Shown here: in pieces, positions 26,917 through 36,711 of the stretch
Layout of the letters: each line of letters begins with the position of its first letter
How positions within the stretch are numbered: position 1 is the stretch's first letter
NCBI RefSeq assembly: GCF_017495225.1
Contig: NZ_JAFEIG010000033.1
Coordinates: 238,500-302,499, forward strand
Reading direction: 5' to 3'
Source of the DNA: Daejeonella sp.
Lineage (GTDB): Bacteria; Bacteroidota; Bacteroidia; Sphingobacteriales; Sphingobacteriaceae
DNA: 64,000 bases
Position numbers and translations under genes: made by a program
The notes under the pieces: model-generated
The model's database searches: none
What the model saw: only the letters and a program-made list of their open reading frames with translations
Told to the model about the DNA's origin: nothing

Positions 26917-28284
26917 ATGGCTCGCAAGTTATTATTAGAGAATATTAATGTACCAGGAATTCACACATTCGATGTTTATCGTCAGAATGGAGGATACCGT
27001 GCTGTAGAAAAGGCTTTAAAGTCGATGACACCTGATGCTGTAGTTGAGGAGGTTAAAACTTCTGGCTTACGTGGAAGAGGTGGTGCTGGTTTTCCTACAG
27101 GCATGAAGTGGAGCTTTCTGGCTAAACCTGAAGGACGTGAGCGTTATTTAGTTTGTAATGCTGATGAGTCTGAGCCAGGAACATTTAAAGATCGCTATTT
27201 AATGACTCATATTCCTCATTTATTAGTTGAGGGAATGATTGTTTCAAGTTTTGCCTTAGGTGCAAAAACTTCTTATATCTATGTGCGAGGCGAAATGATG
27301 CCCCAAATCAGGATTTTGGAAAGAGCAATCGCGGAAGCTAAAAATGCCGGTTTTTTAGGTAAAAATATCCTTGGATCAGGTTATAATCTTGAATTATATG
27401 TCCAGCCAGGTGGTGGAGCATATATTTGTGGTGAAGAAACAGCTTTGATCGAATCACTTGAAGGTAAGCGTGGTAATCCTCGCATCAAACCACCATTCCC
27501 AGCTATTTCGGGTGTTTGGGGTTGCCCAACTGTTGTAAATAACGTGGAGACTATAGCAGCTGTTGTTCCAATTATCAATGAAGGTGGTGAAGAATATGCC
27601 AAAGTAGGAATTGGAAGAAGTACTGGTACAAAATTGATTTCTGCTTCTGGAAATTTGGCTAAGCCAGGGGTTTATGAAATTGAACTGGGACTTCCGGTAG
27701 AAGAATTTATATACTCAGAGGAATATTGTGGCGGAATAGCGAATGGAAAGAGATTGAAGGCGGTTGTTGCTGGAGGATCATCTGTTCCAATTTTACCTGC
27801 TAACTTAATTCTGAAAACTATTAATGGTCAGCCACGTTTAATGAGTTATGAGTCACTTTCAGATGGAGGCTTCCCAACAGGATCTATGCTTGGTTCTGGT
27901 GGATTTATAGCCTTAGACGAAGATCAATGTATTGTAAGAAATACTTGGAATTTCTCACGTTTTTATCATCATGAGAGTTGCGGACAGTGTTCGCCTTGTC
28001 GTGAGGGGACTGGCTGGATGGAAAAAGTTCTCCATAGTATAGAAAATGGTCATGGTAAAATGAGTGATATCGACCTTTTAGTTGATGTCTCAAAGAAAAT
28101 AGAAGGAAATACAATTTGTCCCCTAGGTGACGCAGCCGCATGGCCTGTTGCTAGTGCAATTCGTCACTTCAGAGATGAATTTGAATGGCATGTTACAAAT
28201 CCTAAGGCAGCGATGGAAGGTAATTATGGTTTAGCACATTATGCTGATCCTTTGCCGAAGTTGGAAGAGGAAATTCAAAATTAA
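26917..28284 (+). CDS. nuoF: NADH:quinone oxidoreductase subunit F
   Basis: The 455-residue 51-kDa-type subunit oxidises NADH. The FMN/NADH glycine-rich motif GRGGAGFPTG, NADESEPGTF and a [4Fe-4S] site with ESCGQCSPCREGT and a later Cys in NTICPLGD are present. The start follows the heptamer-array element, so translation is not coupled to nuoE, unlike the other early nuo genes. Confidence 0.97.
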   Translation: MARKLLLENINVPGIHTFDVYRQNGGYRAVEKALKSMTPDAVVEEVKTSGLRGRGGAGFPTGMKWSFLAKPEGRERYLVCNADESEPGTFKDRYLMTHIPHLLVEGMIVSSFALGAKTSYIYVRGEMMPQIRILERAIAEAKNAGFLGKNILGSGYNLELYVQPGGGAYICGEETALIESLEGKRGNPRIKPPFPAISGVWGCPTVVNNVETIAAVVPIINEGGEEYAKVGIGRSTGTKLISASGNLAKPGVYEIELGLPVEEFIYSEEYCGGIANGKRLKAVVAGGSSVPILPANLILKTINGQPRLMSYESLSDGGFPTGSMLGSGGFIALDEDQCIVRNTWNFSRFYHHESCGQCSPCREGTGWMEKVLHSIENGHGKMSDIDLLVDVSKKIEGNTICPLGDAAAWPVASAIRHFRDEFEWHVTNPKAAMEGNYGLAHYADPLPKLEEEIQN

Positions 28285-28298
28285 ACGATTCTTTAACA

Positions 28299-29300
28299 AT
28301 GAGCGATAAAGTTAAAGTAACTATAGACGGGATAACGGTTGAAGTTGAACCGGGTACAAGTATTCTCAATGCTGCACGTCAGATTGGAGGGGATATTGTT
28401 CCGCCTGCTATGTGCTATTATTCTAAACTAGAAGGCAGTGGTGGTAAATGCCGTACCTGTTTGGTAAAGGTGAGTAAAGGTTCTGAAAAGGATCCTCGTC
28501 CGATGCCCAAACTGGTAGCTTCATGCCGTACTGGTGTAATGGATGGAATGGAAGTAGAAAATATTACTTCTCCAGAGGTGATTGAAGCACGTAAAGGTGT
28601 TGTAGAAATACTTCTGATCAATCATCCACTAGACTGCCCGGTTTGTGATCAAGCGGGTGAGTGCCATTTGCAAGATTTATCCTATGAGCATGGTGTTGCT
28701 GATACTAGGTATGAGTTTGATCGTCGTACTTTCGAGAAAATTGACATTGGAGACAAGATTCAATTGCATATGACTCGCTGTATTTTATGCTACAGATGTG
28801 TTTATGTGGCTGATCAGATAACAGAAAATCGTGTTCATGGTATTTTAGGGCGTGGTGATGCTTCTGAAATCTCAACTTACATAGAAAAGGCAATTGAAAA
28901 TGATTTCTCAGGAAATGTTATTGATGTTTGTCCCGTAGGTGCCCTAACCGATAAAACTTTCCGTTTTAAAAACAGAGTTTGGTTTACTAAACCGGTTGAT
29001 GCGCATCGTGATTGCCCAACATGTAAGGGCAAGGTAACACTTTGGTATAAAGGTGATGAGGTATTAAGGGTTACTGGACGTAAAGATCAGTTTGGTGAAG
29101 TAGAAGATTTCATCTGCAATACCTGCCGTTTTGATACAAAAAACACCACTGATTGGGTTATTGAAGGTCCGCGTCATATTTCACGTACTTCAGTAATTTC
29201 GTCTAATCATTATGAGATGACTCCTTTGCCTGTTATTATAGAGAATCCAAAATTGATTGAGGCGAATAAAATTGAATTTGATAGAGCAACAAAGGTTTAA
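28299..29300 (+). CDS. nuoG: NADH:quinone oxidoreductase subunit G, short form
   Basis: At 333 residues this NuoG lacks the long molybdopterin-oxidoreductase-like C-terminal part of the E. coli protein (over 900 residues). It keeps the N-terminal [2Fe-2S] ferredoxin domain (CYYSKLEGSGGKCRTC), the CPVCDQAGEC cluster motif, a CILCYRC site and the start of the molybdopterin Fe4S4 domain (CPTCKG to CNTCRF). All electron-transfer clusters needed between NuoF and NuoI appear present. The frame is intact and nuoH overlaps the stop by one base, so this is a genuine short form. Confidence 0.94.
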   Translation: MSDKVKVTIDGITVEVEPGTSILNAARQIGGDIVPPAMCYYSKLEGSGGKCRTCLVKVSKGSEKDPRPMPKLVASCRTGVMDGMEVENITSPEVIEARKGVVEILLINHPLDCPVCDQAGECHLQDLSYEHGVADTRYEFDRRTFEKIDIGDKIQLHMTRCILCYRCVYVADQITENRVHGILGRGDASEISTYIEKAIENDFSGNVIDVCPVGALTDKTFRFKNRVWFTKPVDAHRDCPTCKGKVTLWYKGDEVLRVTGRKDQFGEVEDFICNTCRFDTKNTTDWVIEGPRHISRTSVISSNHYEMTPLPVIIENPKLIEANKIEFDRATKV

Positions 29301-30337
29301 TGGAACTAGCATTTATAATAGAGAAATTCATCGTAGTAACGGTCATATTTTTGATCAGTTTAACTATAGCAGCCTATTCAACCCTTGCTGAAAGGAAAAT
29401 TGCGGGCTACCTTCAAGATAGAGTTGGGCCAAACAGAGCAGGTCCCGGAGGTATGTTTCAGCCCTTAGCTGATGGATTGAAGATGTTTTTTAAGGAGGAA
29501 ATTATTCCTGCAGACTCAAGTAAAGCGCTCTTTATTTTGGGCCCATCGCTTGCATTACTCACTTCATTAATTGGGAGTGCTGTTATTCCATGGGGACAAA
29601 GTATTGAGATTGCCGATCGCTTGGTAAGTTTGCAAATTGCTGATGTGAATGTTGGTATTCTATATATTTTCGGAGTAGTTTCTTTGGGAGTTTATGGAAT
29701 TATGATTGGTGGTTGGGCATCAAATAATAAGTTTTCATTAATGGGGGCTATTAGAGCTGCATCTCAAAGTATCAGTTATGAAATTCCTATGGGATTGTCA
29801 ATCATTGCTTTACTGATGACTACCAATACGCTGAGCATGAAAGAAATTGCTGAGCAGCAGCATGGAATAAATTGGAATATATTTTATCAGCCATTAGGAT
29901 TTTTAATTTTCTTAGTGTGCTCATTTGCCGAAACAAACAGAACACCTTTTGATCTACCAGAATGTGAGACGGAACTTGTGGGTGGTTATCATACCGAATA
30001 TTCAGGTTTTAAAATGGGTGCTTTCATGTTTGCTGAATATTTGAATATGTTCCTTGCTTCAGCAGTTATGTCAACCCTTTATTTTGGTGGATATAATTAT
30101 CCGGGAATGGATTGGGTTAATGGCATGGCCGGACCATTATTCGGTCCACTAATTGGCATGGGTGTTTTGCTACTTAAAATCTTTGCATTTATTTTCTTTT
30201 TTATGTGGGTGCGTTGGACAGTTCCGCGTTTCAGATATGATCAGTTGATGAATTTGGGATGGAAAGTTTTAATCCCATTAGCAATAGCAAATATTGTTAT
30301 TACAGGAATTGTTATTACGATTTACGATAAATTATAA
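29300..30337 (+). CDS. nuoH: NADH:quinone oxidoreductase subunit H
   Basis: The 345-residue membrane subunit links the peripheral and membrane arms and contributes to the quinone channel. It has about eight helices and the motifs AERKIAGYLQDRVGPNRAG, FAETNRTPFDLPE and ETELVGGYHTEYSG. Its start overlaps nuoG by one base. Confidence 0.97.
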   Translation: MELAFIIEKFIVVTVIFLISLTIAAYSTLAERKIAGYLQDRVGPNRAGPGGMFQPLADGLKMFFKEEIIPADSSKALFILGPSLALLTSLIGSAVIPWGQSIEIADRLVSLQIADVNVGILYIFGVVSLGVYGIMIGGWASNNKFSLMGAIRAASQSISYEIPMGLSIIALLMTTNTLSMKEIAEQQHGINWNIFYQPLGFLIFLVCSFAETNRTPFDLPECETELVGGYHTEYSGFKMGAFMFAEYLNMFLASAVMSTLYFGGYNYPGMDWVNGMAGPLFGPLIGMGVLLLKIFAFIFFFMWVRWTVPRFRYDQLMNLGWKVLIPLAIANIVITGIVITIYDKL

Positions 30338-30340
30338 TAC

Positions 30341-30363
30341 ATCTGTTTATTGAATAAGCAGAT
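30341..30363 (+). other. Intercistronic hairpin between nuoH and nuoI
   Basis: A 10-bp stem with one G-U pair (30341-30350 with 30354-30363) has a 3-base loop. No T run follows. It precedes AGGAGG (30389-30394), an unusually strong Shine-Dalgarno match for this phylum, 11 bases before the nuoI start. Confidence 0.5.
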
Positions 30364-30405
30364 AAATAATATTAAAAAATAACCTTTCAGGAGGATTTAG
30401 GGTTT

Positions 30406-30903
30406 ATGGAACCATTAAGTAACAGAAAAAAAGTCTTAGAGCAGAAGCCAATGAATTTCTGGGAGCGTTTATATCTTCCGGCAATTTTTCAGGGTATGGG
30501 AATTACCTTCAAGCACATGTTCAAAAAGAAAGAAACAATTTTCTATCCGGAAGTTGAGCGTGAGTTCTCTGAGAATTGGAGAGGAATGCATTCTTTGAAA
30601 AGAGATGAGCAAGGTCGCGAGCGTTGTACGGCTTGTGGATTGTGCGCACTTTCTTGTCCTGCAGAAGCTATCACCATGATTGCTGCTGAGCGTCAAAAAG
30701 GTGAAGAGGCTTTGTATCGTGAAGAGAAATATGCAGCCGTGTATGAAATAAATATGTTGCGTTGTATTTTCTGCGGTTTATGTGAAGAAGCTTGCCCGAA
30801 AGAAGCAATTTATCTTGATGGACCAATTGTTCCCGCAGATTATTTAAGAAAAGATTTTATTTACGGAAAAGATAAATTAGTTGAAGAACCATTGAAGGTT
30901 TAA
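30406..30903 (+). CDS. nuoI: NADH:quinone oxidoreductase subunit I
   Basis: The 165-residue ferredoxin-like subunit has two [4Fe-4S] motifs, CTACGLCALSCP and CIFCGLCEEACP, which pass electrons towards NuoB. An amphipathic N-terminal helix lies against the membrane. A full AGGAGG sequence lies 11 bases before the start, and a hairpin precedes that, which may set its translation separately from nuoH. Confidence 0.97.
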   Translation: MEPLSNRKKVLEQKPMNFWERLYLPAIFQGMGITFKHMFKKKETIFYPEVEREFSENWRGMHSLKRDEQGRERCTACGLCALSCPAEAITMIAAERQKGEEALYREEKYAAVYEINMLRCIFCGLCEEACPKEAIYLDGPIVPADYLRKDFIYGKDKLVEEPLKV

Positions 30904-30962
30904 CAGCGCTATAAATTTAAAATTGGGCAAGCCGGATCCTGTAAATAATTCGGCAGAAATTA

Positions 30963-30970
30963 TACCTTTG
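30963..30970 (+). promoter_or_regulatory. Possible internal promoter -7 box before nuoJ
   Basis: TACCTTTG matches TAnnTTTG within the 102-base nuoI-nuoJ spacer and is followed by 35 bases to the nuoJ ATG. It may start a second transcript for nuoJ-N. Confidence 0.45.
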
Positions 30971-31005
30971 CCCCATATTGGGTTAAAGATTAAAATACCT
31001 TATTA

Positions 31006-31509
31006 ATGAGTATATCTCTATTTTATTTTGTTGCTTTCCTGTCCATATTCTTCGCACTTCTAGTGATTTTTGCGAAGAATCCGGTACATAGTGTGCTTTA
31101 TCTCATTGTCACATTTTTTACATTCACTATTCATTACATTCTTTTGAATGCACAATTTTTGGCTATCGTGAATTTTATAGTTTACATGGGTGCAATTATG
31201 GTGCTATTCCTTTTTGTATTGATGTTACTTAATTTGAATGAGGGCTCTATTGGCTCAAAATCGAATTTGTTAAAAATGATTGGTGTAATTGGAGGAATGT
31301 GTTTGATAATTACATTAGTAGGTTCAGCCAGAGTATTAAATGCATCTGAACCATTGGTACTTCAAACTCAGGATTTAGGTTTAGTTAAAAATCTTGGGAA
31401 GGTGCTTTTCAGTAAATTTTTACTTCCTTTTGAGCTTTCCTCTATTTTATTGTTATCTGCAATGGTAGGCTCAGTTCTATTGGCTAAAAGGGATATTAAA
31501 CAGGTATAA
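31006..31509 (+). CDS. nuoJ: NADH:quinone oxidoreductase subunit J
   Basis: The 167-residue membrane subunit has five helices. The conserved PVHSVLYLIVTFF and VNFIVYMGAIMVLFLFVLML segments include the pi-bulge helix of this subunit. It starts after a 102-base spacer with a promoter-like box, and nuoK follows 2 bases after its stop. Confidence 0.96.
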   Translation: MSISLFYFVAFLSIFFALLVIFAKNPVHSVLYLIVTFFTFTIHYILLNAQFLAIVNFIVYMGAIMVLFLFVLMLLNLNEGSIGSKSNLLKMIGVIGGMCLIITLVGSARVLNASEPLVLQTQDLGLVKNLGKVLFSKFLLPFELSSILLLSAMVGSVLLAKRDIKQV

Positions 31510-31511
31510 GA

Positions 31512-31841
31512 ATGGAAAACGTAACACAAGCACTTCAGGGTGTACCTCTAAATCATTATATCTTATTAAGTATTATTATTTTCTCAATCGGGGTGATTGG
31601 AGTAATGATACGAAGAAATGCAATTGTGATTTTTATGTCTGTCGAATTAATGCTCAATGCAGTAAACTTATTGCTCACAGCATTTTCTGTGCATCATAAT
31701 GATCCTTCGGGACAAGTATTTGTATTTTTTATTATGGCTTTGGCCGCGGCCGAAGTTGCAATTGGTTTGGCAATCATTGTTATGATCTACCGAAATACAA
31801 ATTCTACCGATGTTAATATTTTGAATAAATTAAAGTGGTAA
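31512..31841 (+). CDS. nuoK: NADH:quinone oxidoreductase subunit K
   Basis: The 109-residue antiporter-like subunit has three helices. The conserved Glu residues of the proton path are in SVELMLNAVNLL and ALAAAEVAIGLAI. Length is normal. Confidence 0.97.
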   Translation: MENVTQALQGVPLNHYILLSIIIFSIGVIGVMIRRNAIVIFMSVELMLNAVNLLLTAFSVHHNDPSGQVFVFFIMALAAAEVAIGLAIIVMIYRNTNSTDVNILNKLKW

Positions 31842-31887
31842 TAAAGCAAGATCAATCGTTTTCGAATAGGTCAAAAAGAATAAAATA

Positions 31888-33795
31888 ATGATAAATTTAG
31901 TCTGGTTAATTCCATTATTCCCACTCTTAGGTTTCCTTGTTAATGGCTTAGGTCGTAATACATTATCTAAGTCTGTAGTGGCATTTGTTGGGTGTCTGAC
32001 TGTTCTGGCATCTTTTGCCGTCAGCTTAGGTGTGTTTTTTGAACTCAGCGCATCCGAAACAAAATCATTCATCATACCAATTTTTGATTGGATAAGTGCT
32101 GGGGCAGTTAAAATTCCATTCTCTTTCCTTATCGATCCATTGAGTGCACTTATGCTCTTAATAATTACAGGTATTGGCTTTTTGATTCACCTATATTCTG
32201 TAGGATATATGCACCATGATTCAGGTTTTGGTAAATTCTTTGCCTATTTAAACTTGTTCATCTTCTTCATGCTTTTATTAGTCCTAGGCTCCAATTATGT
32301 AGTCATGTTCATAGGCTGGGAAGGTGTTGGTTTATGTTCTTACCTACTCATCGGTTTTTGGTTTACAAATCCATCTTACGCTAGCGCAGCAAAAAAGGCA
32401 TTTATCATGAATCGAATAGGTGATTTAGGTTTCCTAATAGCCGTATTTTTGATCTTTACAACCTTTAATAGTGTTGAATTTGCTCAAGTATTTCCACTGG
32501 CAGCCAATATGGCTTCGGGCGATTCCATGTTGATATTAATTACTGCCCTATTATTTGTAGGTGCAATAGGTAAATCGGCTCAAATTCCACTATTTACCTG
32601 GTTACCTGATGCAATGGCGGGGCCAACCCCTGTTTCTGCATTAATTCACGCAGCAACCATGGTTACTGCAGGTATTTACATGATTGCAAGATCAAACATT
32701 CTATTTACCCTGGCTCCTGAAACTTTGGCTGTGGTGTCAATCGTAGGACTTGCAACCTTATTTTTGGCTGCGGCAATTGCAGTTTCACAAACTGATATTA
32801 AGAAAGTATTGGCTTATTCTACAGTATCTCAACTAGGTTATATGTTTTTAGGACTTGGTGTGGGAGCTTATACTGGCGCATTTTTCCATGTAATTACCCA
32901 TGCATTTTTTAAAGCCTTACTTTTCTTGGGTGCAGGATCAGTAATTCATGCAATGAGTAATGAGCAGGATATGAGGAATATGGGCGGATTGAAAAAGAAA
33001 TTGCCTATTACCTTCTTAACCATGATGATAGGTACTATAGCAATTGCTGGATTACCTCCATTTTCTGGGTTTTTCTCTAAAGACGAAATTTTAGCTCATG
33101 TGTACGAGCATAATAAAATATTTTGGGGCATTGCCGTAATTGGCGCCATGTTTACTTCATTCTACATGTTCCGAATGATGTATCTTACTTTTAGTGGTAA
33201 TTTCCGTGGGACAAGCGATCAGGAGCATCATTTACATGAATCTCCGGCAAGCATGACGATTCCATTGATTGTCCTAGCCGTATTATCTGCTCTAGGTGGC
33301 ATTATCGGCATACCGGCAGTATTGGGAGGTGGTCATTGGCTTGAAAGCTTCCTTGCGCCTGTTTTTGCGGTCTCTGCATCTAAATCAGCTACACTTGCTT
33401 TAGATCATACAACAGAATATATTTTAATGGGTGTTTCAGTTGGTGGAGCATTAATCGCTATGATTTATGCCTATACTCGTTATGTGAAGCAATCGCATAT
33501 CCCAGCTGAAGATCGTGTTGAACGTGGTACGCTTGCCCGTTTATCCTATAATAAATTCTTTATCGATGAACTTTATAATTCTTTAATTACTCGTCCGCTC
33601 GACGCATTATCAGGATTCTTCTTCAGAACTATTGATAAGCTAGGAATTGATGGTATTGTTAATGGTTTAGGTAAAGGTGCAATAGAATCAAGTAAAGGAT
33701 TTAGATTGCTTCAAACAGGTATGGTAGGTTTTTATATCTTCATGATGGTTGCCGGCATACTTGCATTATTGTTTTACAGTATGTACAAAATTTAA
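31888..33795 (+). CDS. nuoL: NADH:quinone oxidoreductase subunit L
   Basis: The 635-residue proton-pumping subunit of the Mrp-antiporter family contains about sixteen helices. Conserved motifs are FIGWEGVGLCSYLLIGFW, WLPDAMAGPTPVSALIHAAT and the lysine-bearing helices around KKVLAYSTVSQLGYM. The C-terminal lateral helix is present. Confidence 0.97.
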   Translation: MINLVWLIPLFPLLGFLVNGLGRNTLSKSVVAFVGCLTVLASFAVSLGVFFELSASETKSFIIPIFDWISAGAVKIPFSFLIDPLSALMLLIITGIGFLIHLYSVGYMHHDSGFGKFFAYLNLFIFFMLLLVLGSNYVVMFIGWEGVGLCSYLLIGFWFTNPSYASAAKKAFIMNRIGDLGFLIAVFLIFTTFNSVEFAQVFPLAANMASGDSMLILITALLFVGAIGKSAQIPLFTWLPDAMAGPTPVSALIHAATMVTAGIYMIARSNILFTLAPETLAVVSIVGLATLFLAAAIAVSQTDIKKVLAYSTVSQLGYMFLGLGVGAYTGAFFHVITHAFFKALLFLGAGSVIHAMSNEQDMRNMGGLKKKLPITFLTMMIGTIAIAGLPPFSGFFSKDEILAHVYEHNKIFWGIAVIGAMFTSFYMFRMMYLTFSGNFRGTSDQEHHLHESPASMTIPLIVLAVLSALGGIIGIPAVLGGGHWLESFLAPVFAVSASKSATLALDHTTEYILMGVSVGGALIAMIYAYTRYVKQSHIPAEDRVERGTLARLSYNKFFIDELYNSLITRPLDALSGFFFRTIDKLGIDGIVNGLGKGAIESSKGFRLLQTGMVGFYIFMMVAGILALLFYSMYKI

Positions 33796-33818
33796 TATTA
33801 AGGAGTAGAACGAGATAA

Positions 33819-35282
33819 ATGGAAATTTTACTATTACAGATTTTTATTCCAATAATTGCTGCACTGATTGTTCTTGTGTCAGGAAAAAGCATTGTGAGAG
33901 GTCTTTCGGGAGCATTCTCTTTGGTATCCTTGCTAGTTACGGTGTACATGCTATTGAATTTCAAGTCAGATGCTACAACACAATTCCTAGTTAATTTGGC
34001 ATGGATACCTCAGTTTGGAATACAGTTTAAGGCGGGTGTGGATGGTATTAGCATGGTTTTATTGCTTTTAACCAATCTTTTAATACCAATTATAGTTTTA
34101 TCAAGCTTCAAACAGGATATTAAAAATCAAAATGCGTTTTATGCATTGATATTCTTCATGCAAAGCGGTTTGCTTCTTGTTTTTACAGCTCTTGACGCGT
34201 TCCTTTTCTATGTGGGATGGGAAATTGCCTTGATTCCTGTATACTTTATCTGTGCACTTTGGGGTGGTGAAAATCGTATTAAGGTTAATTTAAAGTTCTT
34301 TATCTATACTATCGCGGGTAGTTTATTGATGTTATTGGCTATTATTTACCTGCATCTACAGACCCCTGGAAATAGCTATGATATTGCTGAGTTTTATAAG
34401 TTAAATCTGGATGCAACTACGCAGGGATGGATATTTTGGGCCTTTTTCATTGCTTTTGCTATTAAAATGCCAGTGTTCCCATTCCATACTTGGCAGCCTG
34501 ATACCTATACTGAAGCCCCAACCGCTGGAACGATGCTTCTTTCAGGGATCATGCTTAAAATGGGAATTTATGGAGTAATTCGTTGGTTAATTCCAATTGC
34601 TCCGCTAGGTTTTGATGCTTGGGGTGAGACTGCCATGATTCTATCCATAATAGGAGTTGTTTATGCTTCCATTATTGCTTTTACCCAAAACGATATCAAA
34701 CGATTAATCGCTTATTCGTCTATTGCACACGTAGGACTAATCTCTGCGGGTATTTTTGCTTGGAATTTGCAAGGTTTGCAAGGCGCAATGATACAAATGC
34801 TTAATCACGGTATTAATGTTGTTGGGATGTTTTTTATTGCTGATATCATTATCCGTAGATTAAATACGCGCGATTTGGGTCAAATGGGTGGCATTGCAAA
34901 ACCTGCTCCTATGCTCGCTATTGGATTTTTAATTGTTTTACTCGGGACTGTCGCTCTTCCATTAACAAACGGATTTGTGGGCGAGTTTTTACTCCTGATG
35001 GGAGTCTATAATTACAATATTTGGTATGCCGCAATTGCTGGTTTGACCATCATTTTTGGTGCGGTTTACATGCTAAGAATGTATCAAAGAGTGATGCTGG
35101 GTGAGGTAAATACAAGTACAGCTAACTTTGGTGATATTGACTGGACTGAAAAGTTTGTTTTGCTGATTATTTCAGCCTTTATAATTTTAATAGGAGTATA
35201 TCCGCAACCGATTCTGAATATTTCAGAAGCTGCAGTAATCAACCTGATTGAACAGGTTAATCAAAAGATTTTAGTTAAATAA
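33819..35282 (+). CDS. nuoM: NADH:quinone oxidoreductase subunit M
   Basis: The 487-residue antiporter-like pump subunit has about fourteen helices. FYVGWEIALIPVYFI, FHTWQPDTYTEAPTAGTMLL and KRLIAYSSIAHVG carry the conserved Glu and Lys residues. It lies 23 bases after nuoL. Confidence 0.97.
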   Translation: MEILLLQIFIPIIAALIVLVSGKSIVRGLSGAFSLVSLLVTVYMLLNFKSDATTQFLVNLAWIPQFGIQFKAGVDGISMVLLLLTNLLIPIIVLSSFKQDIKNQNAFYALIFFMQSGLLLVFTALDAFLFYVGWEIALIPVYFICALWGGENRIKVNLKFFIYTIAGSLLMLLAIIYLHLQTPGNSYDIAEFYKLNLDATTQGWIFWAFFIAFAIKMPVFPFHTWQPDTYTEAPTAGTMLLSGIMLKMGIYGVIRWLIPIAPLGFDAWGETAMILSIIGVVYASIIAFTQNDIKRLIAYSSIAHVGLISAGIFAWNLQGLQGAMIQMLNHGINVVGMFFIADIIIRRLNTRDLGQMGGIAKPAPMLAIGFLIVLLGTVALPLTNGFVGEFLLLMGVYNYNIWYAAIAGLTIIFGAVYMLRMYQRVMLGEVNTSTANFGDIDWTEKFVLLIISAFIILIGVYPQPILNISEAAVINLIEQVNQKILVK

Positions 35283-35286
35283 AAGC

Positions 35287-36666
35287 ATGAACGCATTAAT
35301 AACCCTATCTGTTTTAGCCATTGTGGTTCTTTACCTAGGTTTGTATAAGGCAAAAAATGCTTTATTGCCTGTTACTTTATTGGGACTAGCAGGAGCCTTG
35401 GTTTTGAGTATTTTAGAATGGAATTCTGGTGCATCGCCAATTTATAGCGGCATGATGCTATTCGATAATTTTGCAGTTGCATTTTCATCGATTTGCATAG
35501 TTTCAACCATGCTTATCTTACTGATTTCAAAAGATTATTTTGAACAAATTAGTGAGCATGTTGCTGAATATTACACCATAATACTGTTTGCATTAATTGG
35601 TATCTTGATTATGGTTTCTTTCCATAATCTATCCATGCTTTTTATCGGAATTGAAATCATGTCTGTGAGTCTTTATATCCTTGCAGGTATCCGTAAGCAA
35701 GATTTTAAATCCAATGAAGCCGCATTGAAATATTTCCTTATGGGAGCATTCTCTACAGGATTTTTATTATTGGGTATTGCCTTTATTTATGGTGCAAGTG
35801 CCACTTTTGATTTAGGCTTAATTAAAGAATATGTAATTACTAATCCTTCAGGTATTTCACCTCTTTTTTATAGTGGATTAACTTTAATGATTATCGGTTT
35901 AAGCTTTAAGATTGGTGCTGCTCCGTTCCATTTCTGGACACCAGATGTGTATGAAGGATCACCAACTCTAATTACTGCCTTTATGAGCACTGTTGTTAAA
36001 ACAGCAGGATTTGCAGCATTTTTAAGATTGTTCATAGTTTGTTTTGCGCCATTGCATGATTTTTGGATGCCTGTATTAATGGTAATTTCTGTTCTTACAC
36101 TATTCATAGGTAATGTTACTGCCCTTTATCAGCATAGCTTTAAAAGAATGCTTGCCTATTCAAGTATTTCCCATGCAGGATATATGCTCTTTGCAATTGT
36201 TGCATTAGGCCCACTTTCAGAGAATTCGGTTTTTGTTTATGCGAGTGCTTATTCTGTGGCTTCAATTATTGCATTTGCAGTATTGATCTTAGTAAAACGC
36301 CAAACCGGATCTGATAATTTTGATAGTTTCAACGGACTCGCACGAACTAATCCTTTTATTGCTTTTACGCTTACAGTGGCTATGCTTTCTCTTGCAGGAA
36401 TTCCTCTGACTGCCGGATTTATTGGAAAGTTCATGATGTTTTCAACCGCTCTTACTGAATATCATATGATTATGGTGGTATTGGCAGTGGTAAATGCAGT
36501 GATAGGTATTTTCTACTATCTAAAAGTTATTGTAGCCATGTATTTTAAGCCGGCAGAGCCAAAAGAACTTCAATCCTCAGCCTACTTTAATTTTGTATTA
36601 GGTGTTTCGGCCTTGCTAACAATAATCGTTGGAATTTATCCTAGTATTATATCCAACCTTTTCTAG
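35287..36666 (+). CDS. nuoN: NADH:quinone oxidoreductase subunit N
   Basis: The 459-residue antiporter-like subunit has about fourteen helices. FIGIEIMSVSLYIL, PFHFWTPDVYEGSPT and KRMLAYSSISHAGYM are conserved. It begins 4 bases after nuoM and ends the fourteen-gene locus. No strong terminator is visible before dedA. Confidence 0.97.
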   Translation: MNALITLSVLAIVVLYLGLYKAKNALLPVTLLGLAGALVLSILEWNSGASPIYSGMMLFDNFAVAFSSICIVSTMLILLISKDYFEQISEHVAEYYTIILFALIGILIMVSFHNLSMLFIGIEIMSVSLYILAGIRKQDFKSNEAALKYFLMGAFSTGFLLLGIAFIYGASATFDLGLIKEYVITNPSGISPLFYSGLTLMIIGLSFKIGAAPFHFWTPDVYEGSPTLITAFMSTVVKTAGFAAFLRLFIVCFAPLHDFWMPVLMVISVLTLFIGNVTALYQHSFKRMLAYSSISHAGYMLFAIVALGPLSENSVFVYASAYSVASIIAFAVLILVKRQTGSDNFDSFNGLARTNPFIAFTLTVAMLSLAGIPLTAGFIGKFMMFSTALTEYHMIMVVLAVVNAVIGIFYYLKVIVAMYFKPAEPKELQSSAYFNFVLGVSALLTIIVGIYPSIISNLF

Positions 36667-36711
36667 GCTAAAATATTCTATAAATATTGTAGCTTTACGC
36701 ATATCGAACTT

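Noticed and set aside
28299..29300. nuoG as a truncated pseudogene
   Set aside because: The frame is intact, all cluster motifs are present and nuoH overlaps its stop, as expected for a genuine short form.
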